A stretch of 23,947 bases of DNA from Anaerotignum sp. (GCA_020024265.1 JAHHTW010000028.1:1-23947), one strand, 5' to 3'; counted from the first letter of the stretch, positions 7,325-15,723 are shown. Numbers and translations are program-made. Notes: a model not told the origin generated them from the sequence alone.

Positions 7325-8566
7325 TCAGGAAAGTTCATGAATGAACAAACCACTGCGCAGCTTTGGTTCAAACCATGTAGATTTTGGCGGCATCAGAAGC
7401 CCTGCATCTGCGACACCCATCAGCTCGTCCATAGCTGTTGGATACATGGCAAATGCGAGCTGCATTTCTCCGGAGTCCACACGTTTTTCCAATTCCAAAA
7501 GCCCACGAATCCCGCCAACAAAATCAATGCGTGCATCTGTTCTGGGATCACCTATATTCAAAAGCGGTGTCAGCACATTGTTTTGCAATATGGAAACATC
7601 CAACCCATCTACAGGATCATCGGAAAGGATCTCCTGCTTTGCCTCTATGAGATACCACTGTTTGTCCAGATACATGCCAAAGCTATGACGCTGTGGTGGT
7701 GCGCATGGTCCATTTTCCACCATAGTCACGTTAAATTTTTCTTCTAATTTTTTCAAAAATTCCGCTGCGGTCAAACCGTTTAAGTCCTTCACCACACGGT
7801 TATAATCTAAAATATACAATTCATCCGATGTAAACAATACAGATAGATAGTAATTGAATTCTTCTTCTCCTGTATAGTCCGGCTGTTCCGCTCTGCGCTT
7901 TAAGCCTACCTTCACTGCAGAAGCATTGCGGTGATGCCCATCTGCAATATACAGATTGGGAACATCTGCAAAAGCTGCAATCAATTTTGCAATGGTATCT
8001 TCCTGTGCAATCAGCCATACCTCATGCTCAATACCATCTGCGGAAACAAAATGATACATGGATTCTTTTTTGGTTTCCTGATGCAAAATTTCATCAATGG
8101 CTTGCTTACCACGATAGGCAAGGAAAATCGGGCCGGTATTTGCATTGAGTGTATCCACATGACGAATACGGTCTGCTTCCTTTTCTGCTCTTGTCAGTTC
8201 ATGCTTTTTGATGGTGCCATCCAAATATTCATCTATGCTGGTACAAACCACAAGACCGGTCTGCGCACGACCATCCATCGTCAAACGATAGATATAGAAA
8301 CAAGGCTTTGTATCTTGTATGAAAATCCCCTGATCACGCATGTTCTGAAATGTCTGTGCAGCCTGTGCGTATACCTGCGGACTATATGGATCTGTGCCTT
8401 TTGGCAAGTCGATTTCTGCCCTGTCAATGTGCAAAAATGAATATGGCTTGCCCGCTACCATCTCTCTTGCTTCTTCCGTATTCATAACATCATATGGCAG
8501 TGCCGCAACATCACGTGCATACTGCGGCGCTGGGCGAATACCTGCAAAGGGTCTGATTGTTGCCAT
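7325..8566 (-). CDS. DUF1015 family protein
   Basis: This 413-residue protein belongs to the DUF1015 family of unknown function. Recognisable blocks are the opening IRPFAGIRP and LPYDV, the segment KHELTRAEKEADRIRHVDTL near residues 138-157 followed by NANTGPIFL, and YIADGHHR near 206-213, whose clustered His, Arg and Asp suggest a ligand or metal site. No signal peptide or membrane segment is visible. It is last of three genes, 13 bp after serA, with a clear GAAGGAGAAT site. Genes of this family are often next to serA/serC in Clostridia, which suggests a link to serine or phosphoserine metabolism, but the reaction is unknown. Confidence 0.9.
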   Translation of the reverse strand: MATIRPFAGIRPAPQYARDVAALPYDVMNTEEAREMVAGKPYSFLHIDRAEIDLPKGTDPYSPQVYAQAAQTFQNMRDQGIFIQDTKPCFYIYRLTMDGRAQTGLVVCTSIDEYLDGTIKKHELTRAEKEADRIRHVDTLNANTGPIFLAYRGKQAIDEILHQETKKESMYHFVSADGIEHEVWLIAQEDTIAKLIAAFADVPNLYIADGHHRNASAVKVGLKRRAEQPDYTGEEEFNYYLSVLFTSDELYILDYNRVVKDLNGLTAAEFLKKLEEKFNVTMVENGPCAPPQRHSFGMYLDKQWYLIEAKQEILSDDPVDGLDVSILQNNVLTPLLNIGDPRTDARIDFVGGIRGLLELEKRVDSGEMQLAFAMYPTAMDELMGVADAGLLMPPKSTWFEPKLRSGLFIHELS

Positions 8567-8579
8567 AATATTCTCCTTC

Positions 8580-9743
8580 CTACTTCAATATACGTACTCT
8601 TTTTACACTCTGGATTGCATACAAATCATTCACAATCTCTGTGGTGTCCTCAGGCAGGCTGTCGCATACAATGATGTTGTATGCCAATTCTCCCTTGGAG
8701 TTGTTGACCATTTTATCAATATTGATTTCGTGCTTTGTGAACACTGCACCCAGCTGACCAATCATATTGACAATATTGGAGTGTGAAATTGCAATACGTG
8801 GTTTTCCGGAATACGGAACGATACAGCCCGGGAAATTTACAGAATTGCGAATATTGCCATATCGCAGATATTCACGCAGTTCCACCGCTGCCATTTCTGC
8901 ACAGTTTTCTTCGGATTCCGGGGTAGATGCACCCAAATGCGGCAGCAATATCACATTCTCATTCCCCAGCAATCCTTCTTCTGGGAAGTCTGTCACATAA
9001 CGAGCCACAATCCCCTGATCAATGGCATTTTTCAATGCTTCTGTATCTACCAATGGGCCACGGGCAAAGTTCAAAAGACGCACGCCTGGCTTTGTTACCG
9101 CAAACAGCTGTGCATGAAATGTATGTCTTGTCTTATCATTCAGTGGTGTATGTATGGTGATATAATCACATTGCGACACCAATTCTTCCAATGTTTCTGC
9201 TTTGTCTACAGAAGCAGACAAATGCCATGCAGATTCCAATGTCAAAAATGGATCATAGCCAATGACATCCATACCCAAATCCAAAGCAGCATTTGCCACC
9301 AATACACCAATGGCGCCCAAACCAATGACACCCAGTGTCTTACCGGAAATCTCCGGCCCAATAAACTGCTTTTTGCCGGATTCCACCGCTTTTTCCAGAT
9401 CGCTTGTCTGTTGCTGTACCCATTGCGCCCCCTGTACAATGCGTCTGGAGGAAATCAAAAGACCTGCCAATACCAATTCCTTTACTGCATTTGCATTTGC
9501 ACCAGGCGTATTGAATACCGGAATCCCTCTTTCGGTACATTTTTCAATCGGAATATTGTTTGTGCCGGCGCCGGCACGGGCAACCCCCAGCAGATGTTCT
9601 CCCAGTTCCATATCGTGCATCTGAAAGCTACGCAGAATGATCCCGTCCGGATCCTGCTCAGCTGGATCTATGATAAATTCTTCCTTTGGCAGCTTGCTCA
9701 GTCCTGCCTTAGAAATCTCATTGAGTGTCTTTATTGTATACAT
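8580..9743 (-). CDS. serA: D-3-phosphoglycerate dehydrogenase with ACT domain
   Basis: This 387-residue enzyme oxidises 3-phosphoglycerate to 3-phosphohydroxypyruvate with NAD, the first step of serine synthesis. The NAD-binding motif GLGAIG is at 141-146 with an Asp after the second strand (GYDPF, Asp164). The catalytic Arg228 (NFARGPLVD), a Glu in DFPEEG (about 255-256) and His269 (LPHLGAST) follow. The C-terminal 70 residues form an ACT domain (from RIAISHSN, about 316), the usual serine-sensing regulator, so feedback inhibition is likely. It lacks the extra intervening domain of the long form. The start has an AAGGAGAATCAC site. It lies 23 bp after serC in the same operon. Confidence 0.95.
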   Translation of the reverse strand: MYTIKTLNEISKAGLSKLPKEEFIIDPAEQDPDGIILRSFQMHDMELGEHLLGVARAGAGTNNIPIEKCTERGIPVFNTPGANANAVKELVLAGLLISSRRIVQGAQWVQQQTSDLEKAVESGKKQFIGPEISGKTLGVIGLGAIGVLVANAALDLGMDVIGYDPFLTLESAWHLSASVDKAETLEELVSQCDYITIHTPLNDKTRHTFHAQLFAVTKPGVRLLNFARGPLVDTEALKNAIDQGIVARYVTDFPEEGLLGNENVILLPHLGASTPESEENCAEMAAVELREYLRYGNIRNSVNFPGCIVPYSGKPRIAISHSNIVNMIGQLGAVFTKHEINIDKMVNNSKGELAYNIIVCDSLPEDTTEIVNDLYAIQSVKRVRILK

Positions 9744-9766
9744 TGTGATTCTCCTTCATTCCTGTT

Positions 9767-10849
9767 TTATTGATGTGTTTGTTCAAAGCGCTGCATCAGC
9801 GCTACCAATGCTGCTACCCCTTCCTTTGGCATTGCATTATAAATGCTTGCACGCATACCGCCAACCGTGCGGTGTCCCTTCAGATTGACCAGACCATTTT
9901 CCTTTGCCAGCGCAAGAAATTCCTGATTCAATTCCTCTGTAGGCAATACAAAGGGTACATTCATCAAAGAGCGATCTTTTGCAACAACAGTGCCACGGAA
10001 CAATTTGGAATGATCCAAAAAATCATACAGCAGTGCTGCTTTTTCTTCATTGCGTTTCTGTATCTGTGCAACACCACCCTGTGCGAGCAGCCATTCAAAT
10101 ACACGCCCCATAAAATAGATGCCGTATGTGGGTGGTGTATTATACAGGGAATTGTTCTTTGCATGGATATCATAGCGCAGCATGGTAGGTGTAAAATCCA
10201 TTGCATTGCCCAAAAGATCGTCCCGCACGATGACAACCGTCACACCAGCCGGCCCAAGGTTTTTCTGCGCACCTGCAAAGAGCAGGCCAAACTTTGTGAT
10301 GTCGATTTCCTCTGACAATATAGAGGAGGACATATCCCCTACCAACGGAATATCCCCTGTATCGGGCAGTGCATGCCAACGTGTACCATAAATGGTATTG
10401 TTCAGTGTGATATATACATAGTCTGCATCCAAAGATAAATCACTTGCGGAAAATTCCGGTATGCGATCAAAGTTTGTATCCGCAGAGCTTGCCACAATAT
10501 GTACTTCCCCATAACGGGATGCTTCTTCTGCGGCTTTTTTTGCCCACTGTCCGGTAATGATATAGTCTGCCTTTTTGTTTTTGGACATCAAATTGAGTGG
10601 CACCATTGCAAATTGTGTTGAACCGCCACCTTGTAAAAACAGGATATGATAATTTTCCGGAATATGCATCAATGTACGCAAGTCGGATTTTGCTTTTTCC
10701 AGTATCTTCTCAAACACTTGTGATCGGTGGCTCATCTCCATCACTGACATGCCACTATCGCCGTAACAGACAAATTCTTCCTGTGCCTGTTTCAACACTG
10801 CAAATGGCAGCATAGATGGTCCTGCTGAAAAATTATACACTCTTTCCAT
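9767..10849 (-). CDS. serC: Phosphoserine aminotransferase
   Basis: This 360-residue PLP enzyme converts 3-phosphohydroxypyruvate and glutamate to phosphoserine and 2-oxoglutarate. The start MERVYNFSAGPSMLP is typical of SerC, GGGSTQF (74-80) contacts the cofactor phosphate, and the PLP lysine is Lys196 in GAQKNLGPAG. The frame stays open to a GTG at 10867, but that codon overlaps the GAGGAGG site, so the ATG at 10849, nine bases after the site, is the true start. It is the first gene of serC-serA-DUF1015. A phosphoserine phosphatase is not in the window. Confidence 0.95.
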   Translation of the reverse strand: MERVYNFSAGPSMLPFAVLKQAQEEFVCYGDSGMSVMEMSHRSQVFEKILEKAKSDLRTLMHIPENYHILFLQGGGSTQFAMVPLNLMSKNKKADYIITGQWAKKAAEEASRYGEVHIVASSADTNFDRIPEFSASDLSLDADYVYITLNNTIYGTRWHALPDTGDIPLVGDMSSSILSEEIDITKFGLLFAGAQKNLGPAGVTVVIVRDDLLGNAMDFTPTMLRYDIHAKNNSLYNTPPTYGIYFMGRVFEWLLAQGGVAQIQKRNEEKAALLYDFLDHSKLFRGTVVAKDRSLMNVPFVLPTEELNQEFLALAKENGLVNLKGHRTVGGMRASIYNAMPKEGVAALVALMQRFEQTHQ

Positions 10850-11075
10850 AGTTTGAAGCCTCCTCACACGTTTGGTATTTTCCGAATACAGAAATGCTCT
10901 ATGTCAAAAGAAAGACCAAAAATACATTTGCTTTGCCGTATTTTGTATTGGATTCTGTGAAAATCAAAACCGTTTTCCAACAATCTTTCTTATTTTTTCA
11001 GCAAAATAACCGAATTGACATATTGCCATTTTCTATATGGAAAATATATGTTATCATATTTTGTATATGCAGTTG

Positions 11076-11103
11076 ATTATAACATGCCGGCATACAGCGT
11101 CAA
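11076..11103 (-). promoter_or_regulatory. Promoter of the serine operon
   Basis: On the minus strand TTGACG (11098-11103) lies 16 bp before a perfect TATAAT (11076-11081). It is the best promoter upstream of serC and implies an untranslated leader of about 220 nt. That leader shows a small hairpin near the ribosome site (GTATT...AATAC) but no riboswitch or T-box that I can recognise. Confidence 0.6.
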
Positions 11104-11384
11104 CCCAAAAATCTTTTTTTCTTCCCATAGAACCAAAATTCGGAGGAAAGTGCAAAAAATGTTTCTTTTCCCATCAAAAAACCGTAATTTTTTACAGACA
11201 TATGTTTTTGTATGAAAGACAATACCAAAATTGTCTTTTGTATACAGCATATTGCACAGTGTCTGCTCCCTCCTTTTGTATTCTTTGCCAAAAATAAAAC
11301 AAACTTTGTCTATATTCAATTCCAAGTATTTCCAGAAAAAGCATTTCTACGCTTCCTTTTTTTGTACAATCAAAAATTCCCGTT
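11104..11384. other. AT-rich spacer between the serine operon and the amidase gene
   Basis: No credible gene is seen. A 10-bp hairpin, GAAAGACAAT...ATTGTCTTTT (about 11213-11238), lies some 150 bp past the amidase stop and could be its terminator, but the T run is short. Confidence 0.4.
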
Positions 11385-12083
11385 TCATATACCTTCCACT
11401 GTCCCTAAATTGCCATCTTTTGAAAAGTATTCCAATATTCCGCAATAAATCCCCCATGCTACCTTCTCCTGATATGCCGTATCGTTCAGCCGACGTTCCT
11501 CATCCGTATGCGACAGAAAACCACATTCGACCAATGCTGCCGGAATATTCGTGGTACGCAAGATATAATAATCACTGTTTGGCTTTTTTTCTCTGGTATT
11601 GTCTGGGTCTGTATGCAATCGCAGTGCCTCCTGCAAACAATCTGCCAATTGCTCACCCTCTTTGCTGTTTGCATGATAGAATACCTGCGCCCCCTTTACA
11701 GAGGAGGATGGAAAGGCATTTTGATGTATGCTGATTAGAATATCCGCTTTTGCACTGTTGATCATTTCTTTGCGTATCCGCATATCTTCATTTTTATTTT
11801 TTCCAAGCGCCATATCATCCGCACGTGTCAAATATACCCTCGCACCGCCTTGCTCCAAATATGCTTGCAGTTTTTTGACAATAGCAAGATTGATTTCCTG
11901 TTCATCCGCACCATGCTTGCCCGTCTTTCCAGGATCCCATCCGCCATGCCCAGCATCCAGTATAATTGTTTTTGCCCCTACAGGCAGCATGGTTTCCAAC
12001 ACCTTTCCCTGTTGAATGAATAAGCTGCATAGTACCGCACAGCAAAAAAGCAGTACCATTCGCCCTGTATATGCATGCTTCAT
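11385..12083 (-). CDS. cwlD: N-acetylmuramoyl-L-alanine amidase, CwlD-like
   Basis: This 232-residue zinc amidase (Amidase_3 fold) cuts the bond between muramic acid and the stem peptide. A Lys/His-rich start and a hydrophobic helix (about 8-24) form a signal or membrane anchor. The catalytic domain shows ILDAGHGGWDPG (zinc His46), the metal Glu in DEQEINLAI (about 61), SIHQN (His120) and ALVECGF with the catalytic Glu. Size and layout fit CwlD, the sporulation amidase that makes muramic lactam in spore cortex. A longer frame to 12155 exists, but AAGGGGGAAATAT just before the ATG at 12083 decides the start. The gene stands alone. Another cell-wall amidase of the same fold is the alternative. 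Confidence 0.85.
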   Translation of the reverse strand: MKHAYTGRMVLLFCCAVLCSLFIQQGKVLETMLPVGAKTIILDAGHGGWDPGKTGKHGADEQEINLAIVKKLQAYLEQGGARVYLTRADDMALGKNKNEDMRIRKEMINSAKADILISIHQNAFPSSSVKGAQVFYHANSKEGEQLADCLQEALRLHTDPDNTREKKPNSDYYILRTTNIPAALVECGFLSHTDEERRLNDTAYQEKVAWGIYCGILEYFSKDGNLGTVEGI

Positions 12084-12237
12084 ATATTTCCCCCTTGGCT
12101 TGATTTTCTGCGTCTGTTTCTTGTATTCTATGCGCAACCTTGCGGAAAAAGACAAATTCGTAACAATCAGAAACAGATTTTATAGCAATGCATGGGTGTG
12201 GAAAGCCGTTTGGGATGCTTCGGGCGCTGTTCATAAA

Positions 12238-12275
12238 AAAACAGCTAAGTGCATATGCTTGTACTTAGCTGTTTG
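12238..12275. terminator. Terminator after the MBL-fold hydrolase
   Basis: AAACAGCTAAGT pairs perfectly with ACTTAGCTGTTT around a 12-base loop, with A/T-rich flanks. It lies directly past the stop of the minus-strand hydrolase gene. The upstream amidase reading away on the same strand then starts anew. Confidence 0.8.
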
Positions 12276-12282
12276 TTTGATA

Positions 12283-12891
12283 TTACATATATGGATTCAT
12301 ACGACGCTCTATATCCAATGTTGTGGATGGGCCATGTCCCGGATATACTTGATAATTTCCGGGCAAATCACGCAGACGCTTCAAAGATTGCAATATGCTC
12401 TGCCAATCCCCTGTCGGGAAATCGGTGCGCCCGCAGGAGCCTTGAAACAAGGTATCTCCAGAGAAAATATTGTTGTCAATCATAAAGCAAATACTGCCTT
12501 CGGTATGCCCCGGTGTCAGCAATACATGAAATTTCAGATTGCCAACTGCAATCTCATCTCCTTCTGTCACACATACATCCGGTGTAATGGAAATGGCAGT
12601 GCCTGTGGATACAGAGAAATTGATGGATGGATCTGCCAAAACACGCAATTCTTCTTTCGCAGCATAGACCTGACAGCCATATTTTTCCTTTACCTCGTCT
12701 ACTGCACCGATATGGTCAAAATGCCCGTGTGTCAGCAGGATATGTGTTGGTTTCAAATTATTTTCCGCAATATAACGATACAGCGGTGCAGTATTGCCAT
12801 CACAGTCAATAATGGCTGCCTGCCCCTGTTCATCCGCAATGACATAGCAATTTGTGCCAATGGAACCGATTTCAAGTGTTGCAATGGTCAT
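12283..12891 (-). CDS. Metallo-beta-lactamase-fold hydrolase (glyoxalase II-like)
   Basis: This 202-residue cytosolic hydrolase has the full metal-binding set: THGHFDH (His55, His57, Asp59, His60), His129 in PGHTEGS, Asp146 in SGDTLF and His186 in PGHGP. The spacing and the short form resemble the glyoxalase II / YcbL group, which hydrolyses thioesters such as S-lactoylglutathione or analogues. The exact substrate cannot be read from sequence. A TAGGAGGA site precedes the ATG. It is flanked by a terminator downstream and 106 bp upstream separate it from the YihY-family gene, so it is probably its own unit. Confidence 0.92.
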   Translation of the reverse strand: MTIATLEIGSIGTNCYVIADEQGQAAIIDCDGNTAPLYRYIAENNLKPTHILLTHGHFDHIGAVDEVKEKYGCQVYAAKEELRVLADPSINFSVSTGTAISITPDVCVTEGDEIAVGNLKFHVLLTPGHTEGSICFMIDNNIFSGDTLFQGSCGRTDFPTGDWQSILQSLKRLRDLPGNYQVYPGHGPSTTLDIERRMNPYM

Positions 12892-12997
12892 ATAACATTC
12901 CTCCTAAAAATTCCGACAGCAAGGACTTTCTGTCACACTGTCTTATGTTTCCTTTTCTTTTGTAGTATATCGTGAACCACCACTTTGTGCAAGCAAA

Positions 12998-13840
12998 TTA
13001 TGTTGCAAACGTCTGCCTGAGTGCGACATTGCATACCGCTCCCATCAGCATGGCAATCATGCTGCAATTCATCCATACCAAAAGTGCAATCATCACACCA
13101 ATGGAACCGTAGACGACAGAATACGACGCAATATTATCCACATAAAAGGAAAACAGCAGAGAAAAGAGCATCCATGCCAGCACAGACAGCACCGCCCCCG
13201 GCAAAACATAGCGTACCGGCTGATGCAGTGTTGGGGAAAGGAAGTATACCATGCACAGCACAAAAAGCAGCGCAGCGGACAAAGGCAGAAAACGCATGAT
13301 ATTCCACTCTCTGATAAATTCCAGAGAAAGCGGAACATACTGTGATACAAAAAGCAGTACCCGCTCACCTACCACCAAAAACAATACCATCATGGGAATA
13401 AGTACCACCAAAAGCACCGCTACAAACAGTATCCGCAGGGGATGCACACGCCGCACCAAAGCTTTGCCGTCATAAATATCATTGACCACCTCCATCAGAT
13501 TGGATACTGCACGATACGGAAACCATACGGTCAATACCAAACCAAATGTCAGCCATGCATTGCTGCTGTTTTTTGTAATGTGGAACAATGCCGTATTCAA
13601 CAAAAGCACAACATCCTTTGGCAAAAACCGTGTGATTTCCCCCTCAAATGTCAGCGCCGGCAAATCCATCAAACCCAAAAGAGAGGTCACAACAATCAAA
13701 AACGGAAATATTGCAAACAAAAAATAATACGTCATTGCTGCTGCTGTCCTGCCGATATGGTTGGTAAAATAGCCTTCTACCATCAAAGCAAAGACCCTGC
13801 ACCAGCCTCCTTTTTGCTTGAATCTTTCCAAAAGATTCAT
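12998..13840 (-). CDS. YihY/BrkB-family inner membrane protein
   Basis: This 280-residue integral membrane protein has the YihY (formerly ribonuclease BN) layout. The conserved N-terminal block is RTAAAMTYYFLFAIFPFLIVV (about 31-51), followed by WFPYRAVSNLMEVVNDIYD and five further hydrophobic segments. No biochemical role is established; the old RNase BN name was an error and BrkB refers to serum resistance in Bordetella. The start has an AAAGGAGGGG site. It lies 27 bp after the SDR gene and is probably co-transcribed with it. Confidence 0.9.
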   Translation of the reverse strand: MNLLERFKQKGGWCRVFALMVEGYFTNHIGRTAAAMTYYFLFAIFPFLIVVTSLLGLMDLPALTFEGEITRFLPKDVVLLLNTALFHITKNSSNAWLTFGLVLTVWFPYRAVSNLMEVVNDIYDGKALVRRVHPLRILFVAVLLVVLIPMMVLFLVVGERVLLFVSQYVPLSLEFIREWNIMRFLPLSAALLFVLCMVYFLSPTLHQPVRYVLPGAVLSVLAWMLFSLLFSFYVDNIASYSVVYGSIGVMIALLVWMNCSMIAMLMGAVCNVALRQTFAT

Positions 13841-13867
13841 TGGACCCCTCCTTTCTTTGATACCATT

Positions 13868-14632
13868 TTATTGCTTTTGTGCCTTTGCTTTCTGTATGCG
13901 GTATAGCACCCAAAGCAGCATACGCTCAGGCAAAAATCTCTGCCCAAATCTGGCTGCCTTCGTCTGTAAATCCGGCAGTATGATTGTTTTTCCCGCAAAC
14001 AATCCACGCAGGCCCTCCACCGCTGCACACTGCGGTGAAATCCCTTTGATTGCCTGATGGATATTGGCACGCTGATGAAACGCTGTATTCACAGGCCCCG
14101 GACAAAGCGCCGCCACACGTACACGGCTGCCGCTTTCCTTCAGCTCCTGCGCAATGCCCTCTGTCAAACGCAGCACATAGCTCTTTCCGGCATAATAGGA
14201 AGCCATCAAAGGCCCTGCGAGAAAGCCGGCAGAAGAAGCCACATTGAGAATATATCCATAATCCCTTTGTATAAAATCCTGCAAAAACAGCTTTGTCAGG
14301 ATATGCACTGCCTGTACATTGACAGCCAGCATATTCAGCTCCTCCTCCAATGCTGTATCGGAAAATGCACCATACACACCAAAACCGGCATTATTGATGA
14401 GCAGATCTATCTTTTGTGCCTGTACCATATCATACAGCCGATGGCAATCGGCTTCTTTGGACAAGTCCACAGTCACAATTTGTACCTTTGTCGGCAGCCG
14501 ATGCTGCATGGCACGCATTTTCTTTGTATTTCTGCTTGCCAATATCAAGTCATATCCCTGTGCAGCAAGCAGTCTTGCAAACGCACAGCCAATGCCACCA
14601 GTCGCTCCTGTAATCAGCGCAAGCACAAGCAC
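13868..14632 (-). CDS. Short-chain dehydrogenase/reductase
   Basis: This 254-residue SDR oxidoreductase has the cofactor motif TGATGGIG (8-15), NNAG (80-83), the catalytic Ser near 133-134 and Tyr146-xxx-Lys150. An Arg (SRN, about 33-35) after the second strand favours NADPH. The substrate is unknown; relatives act on acyl or sterol-like compounds. There is no ATG: the frame begins with GTG at 14632, just after AAGGAGA, with a second GTG two codons on (14626) at better spacing, so the start is uncertain by two codons. It lies 53 bp after the folate transporter gene with no clear terminator between them, so it may share the riboswitch-controlled transcript. Confidence 0.9.
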   Translation of the reverse strand: MLVLALITGATGGIGCAFARLLAAQGYDLILASRNTKKMRAMQHRLPTKVQIVTVDLSKEADCHRLYDMVQAQKIDLLINNAGFGVYGAFSDTALEEELNMLAVNVQAVHILTKLFLQDFIQRDYGYILNVASSAGFLAGPLMASYYAGKSYVLRLTEGIAQELKESGSRVRVAALCPGPVNTAFHQRANIHQAIKGISPQCAAVEGLRGLFAGKTIILPDLQTKAARFGQRFLPERMLLWVLYRIQKAKAQKQ

Positions 14633-14685
14633 TCTCTCCTTTTCTCAGATCTATCATACCCTCATATGCTTGATTGCATACTACA

Positions 14686-15201
14686 TCAACCCACTGCTTT
14701 TGTATACAGATGCGGTACCAAAGATGCCAATATGCGAATCAGCAAAATTTCTACCACACCCATGCCGATACATTGGAACACACGTGTTGCCATCAAGGGC
14801 AGGTATGGTGAACCAAAGAGCATGCTAATCCATAAGGTATTGAGCAGCAAAGCACCAATTACCTCTGTTACCAGTACTGCGCCAAAAATACGTGTCATAT
14901 TCTGCTTTTTATACAAAAAAAGCCCATATATTACACCAACCAAAAATGCCGTGACAGTAAATCCCGGAAAATATCGTGCAATCGGAAAGAGTGTTGCACC
15001 CAGAAAATCTGACAATGCAGCAACGATGCCTGCTTTCCATGGTCCCAGCATGATTGCCGTCAGGACAATCGGCACAAATGCAAAGCCAATTTTCAAATTC
15101 CATGCGGCAATGGACAAAAAGCGTGAAAGCACAATTTGCATCGCTACCATCAATGCCATAAATACCAGCTGTCGTGTTGTAATATTTTTTGTTTCGGACA
15201 T
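14686..15201 (-). CDS. folT: ECF transporter S component, folate-specific type
   Basis: This 171-residue membrane protein is an energy-coupling-factor S component, the substrate-binding subunit that works with a shared EcfAA'T module not present in the window. It has about six hydrophobic helices. The blocks LSRFLSI, LKIGFAFVPI, GPWKAGIVAALSDFLG and YFPGFTVTAFLVGVIYG fit the FolT subgroup. The decisive point is a tetrahydrofolate riboswitch just upstream, which links it to folate uptake. An AAGGGGG site precedes the ATG, separated by a T run. It is the first gene of a likely unit with an SDR and a YihY-family gene. Confidence 0.92.
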   Translation of the reverse strand: MSETKNITTRQLVFMALMVAMQIVLSRFLSIAAWNLKIGFAFVPIVLTAIMLGPWKAGIVAALSDFLGATLFPIARYFPGFTVTAFLVGVIYGLFLYKKQNMTRIFGAVLVTEVIGALLLNTLWISMLFGSPYLPLMATRVFQCIGMGVVEILLIRILASLVPHLYTKAVG

Positions 15202-15211
15202 AAAAAAACCC

Positions 15212-15316
15212 CCTTGTTATCCGATTCCTGTATGCATCTGTACGTCCGCAGATGCGCTCAAAAATGATATCGCAAATACCTACACAAACAGTGCAGTTTG
15301 CTGTGTGATAACAAAG
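15212..15316 (-). promoter_or_regulatory. Possible expression platform of the THF riboswitch
   Basis: In the folT leader, CTTTGTTATC (15307-15316 on the minus strand) can pair with GATAACAAGG (15212-15221), which overlaps the AAGGGGG ribosome site; nine Watson-Crick pairs and one G-U are possible. Such a helix would hide the site. A hairpin GCATCTG/CAGATGC (about 15226-15248) sits between the arms. No terminator-type T run follows a hairpin, so control is more likely at translation. The folding is my inference. Confidence 0.55.
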
Positions 15317-15338
15317 AGTGTGCAATTCTTCATTATAG

Positions 15339-15438
15339 ACAGCGGGATGCGGGTTTTGTACCGCAAGAACATCGTTCTTTTCGTTCCGGTGACAACTCCC
15401 CGTTCACCGGACACTTAACGCACAATACCCTACTCTGT
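15339..15438 (-). promoter_or_regulatory. Tetrahydrofolate (THF) riboswitch aptamer
   Basis: The minus strand carries the THF-I consensus: AGAGTAG at the 5' side, GCGTTAAGTG, a long stem TCCGGTGA/TCACCGGA with the conserved GGGGAGTTG between its arms, then ACGAA, TGCGGTAC and CCGCATCCCGCTG. P1 (ACAG/CTGT) and P2 (GGGTATTGT/ACAAAACCC) can form as in characterised examples. It lies about 140 nt before a folate-type ECF S component, the usual target. Binding of reduced folates should lower expression. Confidence 0.95.
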
Positions 15439-15466
15439 ATTTGCTATGGAACAATTCCACAGCATC

Positions 15467-15495
15467 ATTGTAGCACGAGCGTCCATACAAGTAAA
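15467..15495 (-). promoter_or_regulatory. Promoter of the THF riboswitch-folT unit
   Basis: On the minus strand TTTACT (15490-15495) lies 17 bp before TACAAT (15467-15472). Transcription would start about 20 nt before the aptamer, as expected. Confidence 0.65.
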
Positions 15496-15516
15496 GAAAA
15501 ATACAAAAGAACGGCT

Positions 15517-15723
15517 TCAAAAATTACGCATCATACTATGCAGGATATCCAAAAGATAATTTTGCATAAAGCGCAGCACCAATGCCAATGCCGCAAGATA
15601 GCATGCGGCAGATATGATTTTTTGAAAATGATTTTGGAAACGGTCTGCTGCAAGTACTTCCAAAACAGCTTGGATACAGATAATAAACAGGATCTGCCCG
15701 GTGAGTGTCAAAAATGCCTGCAT
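15517..15723 (-). CDS. Small membrane protein, unrecognised
   Basis: This 68-residue protein starts at an ATG placed eight bases after a near-perfect AAAGGAGG site. It has a hydrophobic helix at about residues 6-25, a short charged segment (ADRFQNHFQK, 26-35), a second hydrophobic helix at about 36-56, and a short tail ending SMMRNF. The layout of two helices with a charged turn loosely recalls the N-terminal part of SpoIIIAF-type sporulation proteins, but I cannot claim homology. A promoter and a palindromic leader lie upstream. The same frame continues upstream beyond the ribosome site to 16425, but that part is antisense to the alpha/beta hydrolase and not coding. Confidence 0.65.
   Translation of the reverse strand: MQAFLTLTGQILFIICIQAVLEVLAADRFQNHFQKIISAACYLAALALVLRFMQNYLLDILHSMMRNF

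Noticed and set aside
6880..7371. 163-codon minus-strand frame in the gap before the methylase genes
   Set aside because: There is no ribosome site or family match, and it overlaps the end of the DUF1015 gene and several hairpins.
8937..9773. 278-codon plus-strand frame opposite serA
   Set aside because: The composition is typical of an antisense shadow, while serA on the other strand carries all catalytic motifs.
11077..11325. 82-codon minus-strand frame between serC and cwlD
   Set aside because: It runs into the serC promoter, has AT-driven composition and no recognisable product.
14057..15418. 453-codon plus-strand frame across the SDR and folT genes
   Set aside because: It is antisense to two well-supported genes and to the riboswitch, and shows no recognisable domain.
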